A DNA stretch of 64,000 nucleotides from Rotaria socialis (lineage: Eukaryota > Rotifera > Eurotatoria > Philodinida > Philodinidae), in contig CAJNYU010001520.1 in NCBI GenBank assembly GCA_905331475.1, positions 62,001 to 126,000 of the forward strand, given 5' to 3'. Below, one piece after another: positions 1 through 11,037 of this stretch (positions are counted from its first letter, which is position 1; each line of letters starts with the position of its first letter). The notes beneath the pieces are model-generated. The model was given only the letters and a program-made list of their open reading frames with translations. It had not been told where the DNA came from and did not search any database. Position numbers and translations under genes: made by a program.

Positions 1-455
1 TTTCAGAACTGGTAGTACTAGCTCAAAACAAAATGATTTTTTTTAATTCTGTTTTTTTACTATCGCCTACTGTATATCTCGATGATGCCAGCTATTTTTA
101 ATATGAGTCTTTTCATCAACACAAAAGATGAAGGTCACTACTCATTTCTTCTTGTGTTGACTCGATGTTTAATTTCATTGAGAACTCTACTAAATTACTT
201 GTTTCAGCTTCAGTGACGAAGAAAATTCAACAGTAGAATACAACTATAGAAACCTGAGATGCGTATGTAATAGATTTGATATGGTTAATTGTTGCTAAAG
301 TAAGAAGTATTTCTTGAAACCATTTCGTTGGTTCGACAAGAGAATAATATTTTTCTACGAACATTTAATATTTATTTAAAGAATGTTTGTTTTTACATGA
401 GGTGTGCGTCGATCAATTTCATGTGATACTCGAGTTTCGATAATGAAAATACATT
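1..455. other. Intergenic, no gene recognised
   Basis: AT-rich sequence downstream of the dioxygenase-like gene. I see no open frame with protein-like composition, no RNA gene and no repeat. Confidence 0.5.
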
Positions 456-1139
456 TTAATTTGTTGGAACAAGTGTTTCACGCGCAGGAAAATCAAAATC
501 AAATTTCTCATCATTTGCAGGTGCATGATAAGTACTTATAATTGTATAACGATCTTTTTGTGCGATATTTGATGTTGAGCCATGTACGAGTGTATCTGGA
601 AAGAAGATTGCAGTACCACGCTTGACAGCGCATATAACTACATCATCATTATTGATATCCTCATCAGATATTCGATAGATAAATTCTCCATTTGGTAAAG
701 CTTTATTTATCATTTTCCAATCCTTTTTGTGACTACCACGAACAACCGTTAGTGTACCATTGTCAGCGTTTGCATCATCTAAAGCAATCCAAACCGAAAG
801 TTTTGGACGTGTATTTGGCCAATAAAAACAATCAATATGCCATGGTGTTGCAAATGTTTTCTCAGATGTTTTAACAACGATCTTGTCGCTTAAAAACATA
901 ATGCCATCTGGCATGATCTTCTTCAAAATATTCACCAGGCGAGGATCTTTATGATATTCTTCACAGATTGGACTCGTCACGGATGCATGTACATAAACAG
1001 ATGCATCAGGATGTGCTTTTTCTTTTAAAAGTTTTTGAGCTTCAATTTTAAGCTTTTCACATTCTTCACCATCAATTAAATCAGGAATAATAATAAAACC
1101 ATCGTGTTCGTAATGATAGGCGATATCATCGGACGACAT
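456..1139 (-). CDS. Phytanoyl-CoA dioxygenase (PhyH) family protein
   Basis: A single-exon gene of 227 aa. The jelly-roll iron/2-oxoglutarate dioxygenase pattern is visible: the HxD pair is H101 and D103 in PWHIDCFYW, the distal iron-binding histidine is H186 in DTLVHGS, and the 2-oxoglutarate-binding arginine is likely R197 in KDRYTIIS. The N-terminal YEHDGFIIIPDLID is the usual entry strand of PhyH proteins. Family members hydroxylate CoA esters or small metabolites using Fe(II), oxygen and 2-oxoglutarate; the substrate cannot be told from the sequence. At 227 aa it is shorter than human PHYH and has no obvious peroxisomal targeting signal (it ends in PTN). The lack of introns contrasts with most neighbours. 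The ATG at 1139 opens the frame. Family assignment is confident, substrate unknown. Confidence 0.88.
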   Translation of the reverse strand: MSSDDIAYHYEHDGFIIIPDLIDGEECEKLKIEAQKLLKEKAHPDASVYVHASVTSPICEEYHKDPRLVNILKKIMPDGIMFLSDKIVVKTSEKTFATPWHIDCFYWPNTRPKLSVWIALDDANADNGTLTVVRGSHKKDWKMINKALPNGEFIYRISDEDINNDDVVICAVKRGTAIFFPDTLVHGSTSNIAQKDRYTIISTYHAPANDEKFDFDFPARETLVPTN

Positions 1140-2131
1140 CAGTTAATTAATATTAATCTATTTTTGTTATCAAAATTCAAGTAATTAACTAACGATTGTT
1201 CACAATGGTACAACGATTATTTTGCTCTTTTTCTACACGTGTAAACGGCAAGACAAATATTCTTATCTGATAACAAAAGAATGAAGAACGTATCAGCTTA
1301 CGACATTTATTTATACATTGTACAAAAAAAATACACCGATTGTTTATATTGGTTCTTTTTTTCTCCATTGTCTATTATTGTTCTTTTAAAGTTGCACAGT
1401 TTAGAATATAACGAAAAATGTGTTAAAAAACGAAATAAACTTTGCATGTTGATACAATATCGCCATGACGACGTTACGTATATTTCAGAAAGTTTGGAAC
1501 GATTGATAGCTATCAAATCAAATAGCTTTTCATTTTTGATTCTCTACAATCAATATATATATATTTAAATACTCAACTTCAGTCCGTTACTGTTACGATA
1601 ACTTTTTTTTTCAAAGCCCGATTGAAAATATGAAACAGCTTTTCTTAATAATGGGATCAACCTTCTTGGTGATACAATGATATGTCACCAACGAGTGCAA
1701 ATTTTTCTATGCCAATCATAATATTCTCGTTAGTTTCTTTTCTGTTTTCTTTTTTGTATTATAATACTTCGTGGTTAGATAAAGACAGATGTTTGGCCAT
1801 TATGTACAATTGACGTCGAAAGAAAGCGATAATTTCTCCACAGGATGTGTATGATCACGATAAAAAGATCCTACAATCAGTTTGCCAGTCACCTTTTTGC
1901 CGATTCCTTTTTTATTCCTTTCTGTATCATCTATGCAACAGCATGTCGAAAATCAACATTGATGCCTACGATATAGTGATCTTTTCCATCGTGAAATAAG
2001 CCCAAGGTTTTCTTTTTCTCGTATTATTTATACCCATCTTATACATTTCTTTGTACGACATAGTCACAATATATACAAGAAGAAGAATAGCAGTCGGGGC
2101 TCTTCTTGATATAGAACAATATTCACGTCAA
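1140..2131. other. Intergenic region between divergent genes
   Basis: Roughly 1 kb separating the dioxygenase start (minus) from the myosin light chain start (plus). It must hold both promoters. Open frames at 1281-1568 and 1307-1516 overlap on opposite strands and are rich in Tyr, Phe, Ile and Lys, as random AT-rich sequence gives; I do not call them. Confidence 0.5.
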
Positions 2132-2884
2132 ATGACTGATGTAAGTTCTTCTTTCTTTTGTCTATCGTACAAACCAAAAAGTTAATTTTATTGAATCGAT
2201 TTGCTGTTTAGAAAAAAGCAAAGAAAGCTGCTCAACGAGCTACTAGTAATGTTTTTACTATGTTTGAACAAAAACAAGTACAGGAATTCAAAGAAGCATT
2301 TGGCTTAATGGATCAAGATCGAGATGGATCAATTTCATTGGATGATCTTAAAGAAGTCTATTCATCGTTAGGTAAAGCACCAAAAGAATCGGATCTTAAG
2401 CAAATGCTTGAAGAAACTGGCGGGCCGGTGAATTTTACTAAATTATTAACATTGTTTGGTGATCGACTTAATGGTTAGAATTTTATAAAGATAGCGATTC
2501 TTGTTTAACAATGTTGATTCATTTTAGGTACTGATGCTGAAGATATTCTAATGCATGCGTTTAAAACCTTCGATGCTGACGCAAAGGGTTCTCTTAATCG
2601 AAATATGTAAATTGTTTCTTAAATTAAGTTTTTCTTTTCGATAGAAGAATTCTTTTTTTATTTAGCCTTCAAGAGTTATTAACGGCTGTGGGAAAGCCAA
2701 ATGAAAGATTATCTGATGTAGAGGTAATGAAATAAAATAAAAAAAGTTCTGTTTGAAAATGAAGGTTGCTTGTGTTTTTTAATAGTTCAATCAAATGCTT
2801 GAAGGTGCTCCAGTTGATGGAAAAGGTCTTCTCGATTATGCTGCATTTACTAAACTAATAAAACGTGGAAAAGAAGATGATTAA
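2132..2884 (+). CDS. Myosin regulatory light chain
   Basis: Five exons: 2132-2140, 2212-2473, 2527-2606, 2666-2723 and 2786-2884, all with GT-AG borders and matching phases. The product starts MTD, then a basic stretch ([15 protein letters not shown]) that holds the usual phosphorylatable Thr-Ser of regulatory light chains. The first EF-hand ([13 protein letters not shown]) has all the calcium/magnesium-binding positions; the later EF-hands are degenerate (DADAKGSLN). This is the pattern of myosin II regulatory light chains, which bind the lever arm of the heavy chain and control actomyosin activity when phosphorylated by MLCK. Length about 168 aa, as in the family. The tiny first exon of three codons is typical of compact genomes. 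It is convergent with the lamin B receptor gene (114 bp between stops). Confidence 0.92.
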
Positions 2885-2998
2885 AACAATAAAATTCATT
2901 TATTTCTTTTTTTATTTTATTTTCTTCCTCGTTTTCTCCTTTAGCTTCATCATTTTATTGTTTTATATAGTTTTAATTAATACATAATAGAATTTTAT

Positions 2999-4779
2999 TT
3001 AATAGACAAATGGAATAAGTGTATATTTTACATGGGCAATATAATGTTCATAAGCACCTTCTGTACACGTATTTTGAAGCGCTCGATCAAAATAATGCGC
3101 TTTATAGATAGCCATGCCGATGATATAGAATGCATAAAGCCATGGTGATAAATGATTTACACCAGCTGGTAGTGACCAACCTATAACCATAAATAGTTCA
3201 GCTAATAAATGAGGATGACGACACCATCGCCAACAGCCACCTGTCAGGATGCGTTGAGTATCATTGACAGTGACACAATCAATTGTATGAGTATTGTCCA
3301 TTGCTTGAAAGGCACTAGAACACAATGAACACATCTTGCGAGGAACTAAGCCGTCTCAATCTATATTCAGTTCGCAAGGAAGCCTGGGTAAAGTTTGTTC
3401 TCAGACATTAAATTATGAATAGAGGCGTAACGCTACATGCCCCTGGCTATGACAATAGTAATGAAAGGTCGGATTAATATCAATGTCATGCAGAGGTCTG
3501 ATGTAGAAGAGATTACTCGGAGAGTTTAAGTATTAATTTATGAGACGAGTCTTATATCAAAGTTTGATTGGATCAAAATGAAAAGCAAATGTTCTTACGA
3601 ACGTTGACGCATAGCAAGACGTTGTAATACAAAGCCAAAAATGAACAGAATAACAGCCAGAAAAAGACTATATGTGTTAACTGGTCGATTACTTCTACCG
3701 ATGTAGAACTAGAAAAAAGAAAAATGAAAAATATTTGATTTAAACTCGAACATACAGAAGTGAGAGTAGCCATAAATGGTACCCAACAAAGATTCGTAAA
3801 AATTGCATCGAACGAAGATGGCGGTGAAATGTCCAATGATTGACGTATCATCGAAGTTTCATTCATAAATACATTAATGATATAAATAGTTTGAAGAAGA
3901 ATTGAAATTGCAAAACGAATTGATATTTGACGATTGTATTTGAGGATTGTTAAGAATAAAAGAAAATTCAATGCTGGCCAAAGAATAATACCTGGACGAA
4001 TCGAGAGAAACAAATGAAAATCGAATTGAGTTTGTTTTTGATTAGGATCATTTCTATTATTAAATTAGTTTCTTAAATTAAATTTGTAAACTTTTGAATA
4101 CATACTCATTCACAGGTATCGAACAATAACGAGAAAAAAGTTTATTTGTTAATAGAATAAGACTAAACGTAAGTGCAATACCAAGACTAAATAAAGCCAG
4201 TAAATAATAAGATTTTGTTAGTTCTCTTAGTGGAATTCTCTCTCGAAAAAGATACATCAATAAGCAGGTGATTGCAAATGATAATAAACTATTTGAACGA
4301 TGTTTATAGAAAATACGCGGATGAGATTCTTTAATGTAAACAAGTTGTTCTCGGCCATAGTGTGGAAAATATCGAGCAAAAACTAGCTGTAATATAAACC
4401 ATAATAGAAGATATTTAATAACAATCAAAGGATATTGTTCAAATAGAGCGCCGTTCGATGATTCAGCATAATGATAAAAACAATGTTGAGCATATAAAAA
4501 TACAGCTATCCAACAAAGTGAAATTATCATAGAATTAAATGTCAATGAACGATCAAAAAACATCTGTTCATTATGCATGAGACTTAATTTTTTCGTTGTA
4601 CGCTGAAATTTTTCAGGTAAATCAACATATTTCGATGGTAAAGCAACGACAGTTTCATCCAAAAATTGACAAACATAATTATTATCATCCGTATGGTCAA
4701 TAATACGAGCTTTATAATAATTATATGTCGATGGCCATTTAGCTAATACGTATGTTCCTATTGGAATTAATGATGACAT
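2999..4779 (-). CDS. LBR: Lamin-B receptor-like: Tudor plus sterol-reductase fold
   Basis: Four exons on the minus strand: 4106-4779, 3756-4053, 3599-3708 and 2999-3314, phases consistent, giving about 465 aa. Residues 1-60 form a Tudor-like domain (PIGTYVLAKWPSTYNYYKAR then YVCQFLDETVVALP). Next come the membrane helices of the ERG4/ERG24 sterol reductase family; the last exon contains GGCWRWCRHPHLLAEL and ends HVKYTLIPFVY, matching the C-terminus of LBR and delta-14 sterol reductases. Tudor plus reductase is diagnostic of LBR, an inner nuclear membrane protein that tethers lamin and heterochromatin. Differences: there is no Arg-Ser-rich linker between the domains, so it is shorter than the 615-aa human protein, and the reductase signatures are degenerate (HPHL where HPNY is usual, and no YDxxxGxxLNPR block). 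A structural rather than enzymatic role is therefore likely. Confidence 0.85.
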
Positions 4780-5081
4780 TCGAGAATGTTTTATTTTGAT
4801 TGAATAGAAATTATGTTCATAGTAGACCTAGTAACAGCGCGTTAAAAACCAAAACTAAGTACAACTGACATTCCAATAATTCATTGCTTTTTTTTATGAA
4901 ATTAGTAAAACGAAAACGTCATTTCATTCTCTAACTTAGAAACAGAATTTCGTGTACTCGAAAAAGATGTTATATAATTCAAAGTTACCTTTGTTACACA
5001 ACAGCTAGATGCAAGTCTTTCTTATCTATGTAATTTGTTAGTTTTATTTTGAAATCATTTTGTCAAAAATACTTTCAACGA
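4780..5081. other. Divergent promoter region, LBR / lipocalin
   Basis: About 300 bp between the LBR start (minus) and the lipocalin start (plus). No further gene or repeat seen; it presumably carries both promoters. Confidence 0.5.
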
Positions 5082-5720
5082 ATGCATTTTTTCTGTTTGC
5101 TAAGCATAACTCTCGTTGGACTTGCTTATTCATGGCCAGATCCAGAATGTAGACTACCTCGATTAGCTACTAATTATACTATTGAACAGGTTGGCACTAA
5201 TTCTACGCTTGAAATCATTTTCTATATTTTTCTATTTCAATAGTACGCAGGTCGATGGTTTGAAGTTGGCAAAATACAAACGCCCGGTGGAGCCTATTTT
5301 GAAAAAGGTTGTGTCTGCACTCATATTGATGTTAGTCCTACAGTTCAAGATCCTACGATAGTCAATGTATCGAATATTTGTAATAAAAATGCACCCGATG
5401 GACCATTAGTTGTCTCCAATCAAACATTGACAAGTTCAATAAAACCTGCAAATGGTCGATATAATGCATCGTTTCTACCGGGTCTACCTAGTGCAGCCTA
5501 TAATGTCATTGTTTTACAACGAGATGATTATAGCGTGGAATATGATTGTCTTCGTGAATTTGGCATCACAAATTATTGTGTTCATATTCTATCACGTAAG
5601 CAGACATTGAATGCGACAATTGTTAACAATATTTTGAAGCTTGTACAAGAACTTGATTTGAATACAGCGAAACTTGAATATGTTCAAACAAAACAACAAA
5701 ATTGTCAATACGCGAGCTGA
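5082..5720 (+). CDS. Secreted lipocalin (apolipoprotein D-like)
   Basis: Two exons, 5082-5189 and 5244-5720, joined in phase 0; 194 aa. I start at the ATG at 5082 because it gives a clean signal peptide (MHFFCLLSITLVGLAYSW). The lipocalin signature follows at the start of exon 2: YAGRWFEVGKIQTP, the G-x-W strand A motif. Later SVEYDC fits the second conserved strand region, and Cys residues near both ends could form the usual disulfides. Several NxT/NxS sites suggest glycosylation. Lipocalins are small beta-barrels that carry hydrophobic ligands outside the cell; ApoD-like members bind lipids and are often stress-related. The ligand is unknown. It is followed on the opposite strand by a four-helix membrane protein. 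Confidence 0.85.
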
Positions 5721-5906
5721 ATTCAGAAAATTCTCTTATAATCATATCGAAAGTGCTTTATATAGATTTTCTTTTTATTTCAATAAAAGAAAAAAACTAT
5801 AAGTATTAAACTTGACCGAGAGCATCGCGTTTAAAAGTTTTTATTAGATTAAAAATTTTAAATGTCAATTTACATGTAATAACCTACAGAATAAAGCGAA
5901 TTAATT

Positions 5907-6507
5907 TCAACATTTAATAAGATAAAAATTTACCATTAATATTGCTTGACATAGAGATATAACTGTAATAATTACACCAGTGGAATAACTAATATTCGTA
6001 TGTTTACTATTCGATCGATGTTTCGCAATGATGAGAACATTTAAAAACATTTCACCACATAAGACAACATATTGTAGATAACCTGCCCAACCAAACTATC
6101 AATAGAAATACTATTTCATATACAAATTTCTAAAAGAAATAAAATCCATACGATAGCGATTCCTAAATAGTGAATTCGATATACAACAATTAAACCACAT
6201 CCATAATACACAAATGAGAACAAGATTGGGCCTAAAGAGAGTAGACCTTGTCGAAGATTATCGTCTCTATTTTTAATTAAAAGACGAACATCAGCCACCA
6301 GAAGAAGTAAACATAAAACCTAAATATTCTGTTCGATTATGATCGATTTCAAAAGAAACTTACTATTTGTATAGTTAAAAGACTCAGAATAATTTTTCTT
6401 GTGTAACAAATTTTTTTATCAGAATCCAACGATGATGACAACAGTTGACTTTCACCATTTTCATCTACGACTATTGATGCATCGTCTGTTAATCTTTGAT
6501 AGTGCAT
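5907..6507 (-). CDS. Four-helix membrane protein of unknown function
   Basis: Three exons, 6364-6507, 6152-6319 and 5907-6095, with GT-AG introns of 44 and 56 nt, all in phase 0; 166 aa. The N-terminal 35 residues are polar and probably cytosolic. Four hydrophobic stretches follow, around residues 37-58 (IILSLLTIQIVLCLLLLVA), 69-88 (LSLGPILFSFVYYGCGLIVV), 95-127 (YLGIAIFGWAGYLQYVVL and onward) and 138-160 (TGVIITVISLCQAILMVNF). The exon joins fall inside helices yet keep the hydrophobic pattern, which supports the model. I do not recognise the family. A small four-helix protein may be a tetraspan-like or membrane-trafficking component, but nothing in the sequence decides it. Confidence 0.6.
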
Positions 6508-6773
6508 GATATAACTCGTTTCGAATAACTAATATCTGTACAGACCGAAAAAAAAACACGTTTATCTCTCGTCTTTGTTTAGACATTCTTTCTGAGTCAC
6601 GAATAGATATAAGCATTTTTTTCTTCTAGTTGTTATGTTAAACGCTTTGATTTTTCAAAAATAATAAACTGAAAAAAAAGTACAGCTGCATCAGTCAATC
6701 ATGTGACGTTCGTTCATTTATTGCTGTTAATAATAAAAGGAAGAAATCTGTATAATAGAATTAATTTTAAAAA

Positions 6774-8015
6774 TCATACATTTAGTGTTAATAAAATGTT
6801 TAAATCAGCTGTAGACATTTCGCTCAAGAAATCTTCATATGCTTTTTCGCGATTTGCCGTACGTGCAAGAAATTCATCGTGTCTTTGCAAGGCGATTCGT
6901 GCAAATTTAACTGCTACGGGTTGTAATTCATAGCGATGATTTTTAATCGCTTCTTTTCGTTGTTCTTCATTTGATAGAAGAATTAAATTTATGTTGTCAG
7001 TCATTTTTTGATTTGTATAGCTTGACGATATTTGGACCGATGTTTCTGATATTATTTTAAGAAGATCAATTGTACGGTCGATTTCAATAACTTTTGGTTT
7101 CAGTAAATTAAGTATTAAATCGCGATGGCTACTAACATTTAATTGAATAAATTGTTCTAAAACCCAATTGAATTGAAGAAGAAAATCATGAATACCATTT
7201 TCAGCTTGTACTGCTATTTGAGCAAATAAATCATTAAAGAGAATCCATTGAGCTTTAACATCTTCTACTTGTGACGAAACTGCATATTCAGATGATACAT
7301 TTGAAATTAACGATTCTAACTCGACAATAAGATCTTTGACTTGTTCCGTTTTGGTTCGGGGATTTTTAAGTATTAATAAACTTTCATTAATATAAATTTC
7401 TCCTTTTACAAGTAGATTTGGTAGATATGAATTTATTTGCTGTTCGGTTCCTTTTGCAATTAAGAGAAGAATAGTTTTTAAATGAATAGGAAAATTTTCT
7501 AATGTTAATTGAATTTGATGTAGGTCACCATATAAATTCATCAGAACGAGTCGAATGTTGTCGCTTAGTTGAACAATTGTCTTGCGAAACGAACTAGGCG
7601 TTTTGACATATATTGTACAATGATTCGATTGTTTTAAAAGGGAAAAATCTGATTTCGATGCATGGACCATTAAAATATTCAAATAATTGGCAAGAACAGC
7701 ATTAGCTAAGACATAATCTTGCCAGTTTTCAACTAATATATGATCATCAAGTTTGCTTTCACGTAAATTTCGATTAGCCAGAATTTCTAAAATATCAAAT
7801 TTTTTTTAAAGCTAAAGTAACGGATTGGACGAAAATAATTTCATCTTACTGGGTATTACAGTCGAAAGTGCTTCATCTGTTCGACTATTGGCTTCTATTT
7901 TTGAATTGACCGTTTCAAATAAACAAAGAGAAAGTAGGAAAATCTTGGTTGCTATATCTGAAGATAAATTAAATTTTACTGGTTAAAAAAAAATAACATT
8001 GGAAATATTACCCAT
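6774..8015 (-). CDS. Secreted helical family, paralogue A (short form)
   Basis: Proposed exons are 8012-8015 (ATGG only), 7850-7957 and 6774-7786; phases fit and give about 374 aa. The second exon encodes a signal peptide (about residues 2-20). The body is almost entirely alpha-helical and follows the pattern shared by all six cluster members: an acidic lead, a W-x-D/H segment, NYL-LM-ASK, a PSSFRKT motif, then long amphipathic helices. It has neither the coiled-coil insertion nor the hydrophobic hairpin of paralogues D and E. Closest in the window to paralogue B, the next gene upstream. I know no function; the family resembles uncharacterised secreted animal proteins (possibly the zebrafish zgc:162509-like group, from memory and unchecked). 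The four-base first exon is the weakest part of the model. Confidence 0.7.
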
Positions 8016-8287
8016 TCGCTTTCTTCTATCGATAGGACGATTATGGTTTCAAAGTTTATTAGCAAAAGTATGAAATGCACTCCCTTGTTTTTTTTTACAT
8101 AAAAAACTTTAAATATCATTAATACTCTAAGGCCGATTGATTGCTTGACTTATTAGAACGATCATATGACTGATATTTTCGCCGATAATAGAGCACATGA
8201 AAGTAAGCATCTTCGGGACACAATTTTCTATCAACTCAATAACGAAAAGACAAGCTGAATACTTCTTTTTAATCATATTTCTTTTAT

Positions 8288-9538
8288 TCAACCGATTGAA
8301 CTTATCAAATCAGCATTTAAAGTTCCAGTTAAAATTTTCTCAAAATTCCCTCGTCGAGTTTTATCCCGTTGGAGTAATTCCGTATGTCGTTGTAATGCAA
8401 GTCGTGCACTTGGAACAACATGTGTTACTAATTCGGATTGAAATTGTTTTAAATATCGTTTGCGATCTTCTTCATTTGGTAAAGTAAGTAAATGTCCGTT
8501 GCTACCTAATTGCTCATCGGTATATTGATATGATATATCAGTATAAGTCTTAGTAATCGTACCGAGAAGATCGCTTGTTTGATCAAGTTCAATGATTTTT
8601 GGTAGGAGTAATACAATCATAAAATCACGATTAGATTCAGAAAGCGAAAGATCAGGCCGAATGAATTCTTTTAGAATCCAATTGAACTGAAGTAAAAAAC
8701 CTTCTCGTGCTCGTTCTGCTCGTTGTGATAATTCAGTAGTGAGCGTAACTAAATAGGTCCATTGAGTTTTAAGATCGAATACTTGTAAATAAAGCATTGG
8801 ATCATTCGATTTAATAGATAATAGATAATCGATTTCCGTAATAAGATTTAGAACTTGTTCAAAATCGTTTTTCGGTCGTCTAAGTACGATTAGACTGTCG
8901 TTTACCAGTCTCTCTATATCATTAAATGAATCAGGAAATAATATTAAAAGTAACTCGAATGGCGCGTGTTTCATCAATAAAACCATTGTTTTTAAATTAT
9001 CCGGCACACGTTCCATGCCCGTATGCACACGATTTAAATCTTCACGAGCATTGGTTAAAGCTCCACGCATTTTCGTAGTTAATTGAGAGACGGTTCGATG
9101 AAACGACGATGGATTTTCTATATATCTAACTGCATAACCAGACGGTATAGAAAAGGCAAAATCTTGTCTTGAAGCAACTATCATCAAACTATTCAAATAA
9201 TTGACAGCAATAATATTCGAAAGAACCCAATCTTGCCAGTCTCCACTCAAGTCTGGCTTATCAATCTTAGTGTCAGCTGTATTGTTCAAAATAAGTTCTA
9301 AAAATGATATATTAAATAGTTAGTTTATTCTCAATCACCAAAAACAAAACTTCACGAATAAAAATTGCTGAAATATTTATTTTTGATCACATGCATAGAG
9401 ATTACCTCGTTCGTATTTTATTATTGCATCAATTGAAAACTCTTCATCCGTCAAATTAGCCATTGTACACAATTGATAATTGGCTATAAGCCAAATGGTT
9501 ATAACTAAGTTAAAATTTAGAACTTTGACGGCAAACAT
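8288..9538 (-). CDS. Secreted helical family, paralogue B (short form)
   Basis: Two exons, 9406-9538 and 8288-9297, joined in phase 1; about 380 aa. Exon 1 holds a hydrophobic N-terminus that could be a signal peptide (VLNFNLVITIWLIANYQL) and an acidic spacer. Exon 2 shows the cluster pattern: GDWQDWVLSNIIAVNYLNSL, then MIVASRQDFAF, then NPSSFHRTVSQL, then helices to the end. No hydrophobic hairpin is present. A and B are tandem neighbours on the same strand, about 270 bp apart, and share features such as LLQFNWIL or LLQFNWVL in the last third, so they are probably the result of a recent local duplication. Role unknown; likely extracellular. Confidence 0.78.
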
Positions 9539-9722
9539 AGTTACTAGACTTACTTAAAAACCTCGACATTCTTAGTAGTCAGCAAGTAAAGTCAATATTA
9601 ATTATTATATCTACAAAATGGATAGTTTTTTTCATTAATCTTTTATAGACTTAAGGTATGTCTGCGGAAATTTTATTGAATCAATCGAATACATCATTTC
9701 AAAAAATGCTCATTAAAAAAAT

Positions 9723-10917
9723 CTAAGTGGCCATAGCAGCTCTTGCATAAGTATCATATTCTACATTTCGCTCTACACTAGTTGCAGCAAATCCGGTTTG
9801 ACGTTCTTGTGCAAGACGAGCAACTTTTATCGATTGTTGTAATATATTTTGCCATAATTCTCGTTGCTTTTTTCCTCGTCCTTGTTCGTCTGCGATATTA
9901 AGAGCACTCTTATGTGCATCAATTTGATTGACCATATGATCATTTGATACTACAGTATATGTGCCTATCATCATATCTAATAGATCTGATGATTGATCAA
10001 TAAGAATCGAAGCTGGAATTAGTTTGCTAAGTTGATTGGTACGGTCACTTATATTATTAAACCCATTCGTTCTTTGTGCTTCATTAATGGGCTCTATGAA
10101 ACTATTTTTAATAAGTGTTTGAGTGATATCAGCGCGATGGGAGAATTTTCTGAAGAGGTCTACCAGAAGATTCCATTGCTCGCTTATATCAGCAGCGTAG
10201 GACTTCGCTTCAACCAAATAATCCGCATTTGTGGGTGTTGACGGCGTAGAATTAAGAACGGCGACAAGCTCTTCCAATAATAATCCGATTGAAACAAAGC
10301 GCTGAAGTGCCGGTTTGGTAACGAGTGATCCTTCATCAGCGGCACGTTCGACATTGCGCATTGTATACGGTAATAATTTGCTGATAAGATCCGTTGGTGC
10401 TGTTTGAATTAGAAGAAGACCTGCCTTGATATGTTCTGGAATTTGTTGCATACTATTTTGAGCACGGAAATGATCATCACGTGCTGTTTGAAAAACATTC
10501 TGCATTGCTAATCGAATTTGAGTCAATGTCGCACGTAGAGATTGTAGATTTTGAATATGTTGAACCTGGTATCCAGCAGCTGGCTGCAAAATTTGATCGG
10601 CACGTGATGCAAGTACCATGAATAAGCCAAGATGATTGACAACTGTAGGTCCCCCTAAGATAAGATCTTCCCATTCGCGATCAAATTCAGGAGCTAACGT
10701 TGTTGTTGTCGTCGTCGTCGTCGTTGTTGTTGTTGTCGTCGTCGTCGTTGTTGTTGGTTGTCCGGTCCATTCATCGTCAGCAAAAGTAGCAGCATCCCAA
10801 GGTGCCGAATGAATTCCACCGATCAACAATATTGCAATTGTCAGAAAAATGGATAACATATCTATTCGAACTATGAGTTCATTTCAAATCATTGAGAATA
10901 AATGTAAACTTACTCAT
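9723..10917 (-). CDS. Secreted helical family, paralogue C with poly-Thr linker
   Basis: The main exon is 9723-10859 (378 aa from its own ATG). A tiny upstream exon ATGA at 10914-10917 can be spliced to it in frame (GT after ATGA, AG just before the main exon), as in the sister genes, adding two residues. The signal peptide is MLSIFLTIAILLIGGIHS. Between the signal and the helical body lies an unbroken run of about 20 threonines (10698-10757), a likely O-glycosylated stalk, coded by alternating ACA/ACG codons, that is a CAN-type microsatellite. The body keeps the family core (DLILGGPTVVNHLGLFMVLASR) and long helices, with no hydrophobic hairpin. TATA-like sequence lies about 110 bp upstream. 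Confidence 0.8.
10698..10757 (-). repeat. Trinucleotide repeat coding for poly-Thr
   Basis: About 20 codons of GTT/GTC on the plus strand, read as ACA/ACG threonine codons in paralogue C. Its length probably varies between alleles. Confidence 0.9.
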
Positions 10918-11029
10918 TATCGCTATTATCGGGCTATTACACAACGCTATTAAGAAGTTTAATGAGTTTTTGCCAATAGCTGATTGTTATCGAAATGAAT
11001 GGTATATTTGGAAATGAATTGTGTACCTG

Positions 11030-11037
11030 TATATATA
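11030..11037 (-). promoter_or_regulatory. TATA-like element upstream of paralogue C
   Basis: TATATATA about 113 bp upstream of the proposed first ATG at 10917. The motif is symmetrical, so strand is assumed from context. Confidence 0.35.

Noticed and set aside
692..874. Open frame on the plus strand
   Set aside because: Lies fully opposite the PhyH-family gene and has no domain; a shadow of it.
1281..1568. Overlapping frames on both strands upstream of the myosin light chain
   Set aside because: Composition is what random AT-rich DNA gives (Tyr, Ile, Phe, Lys), with no signal, domain or splice context.
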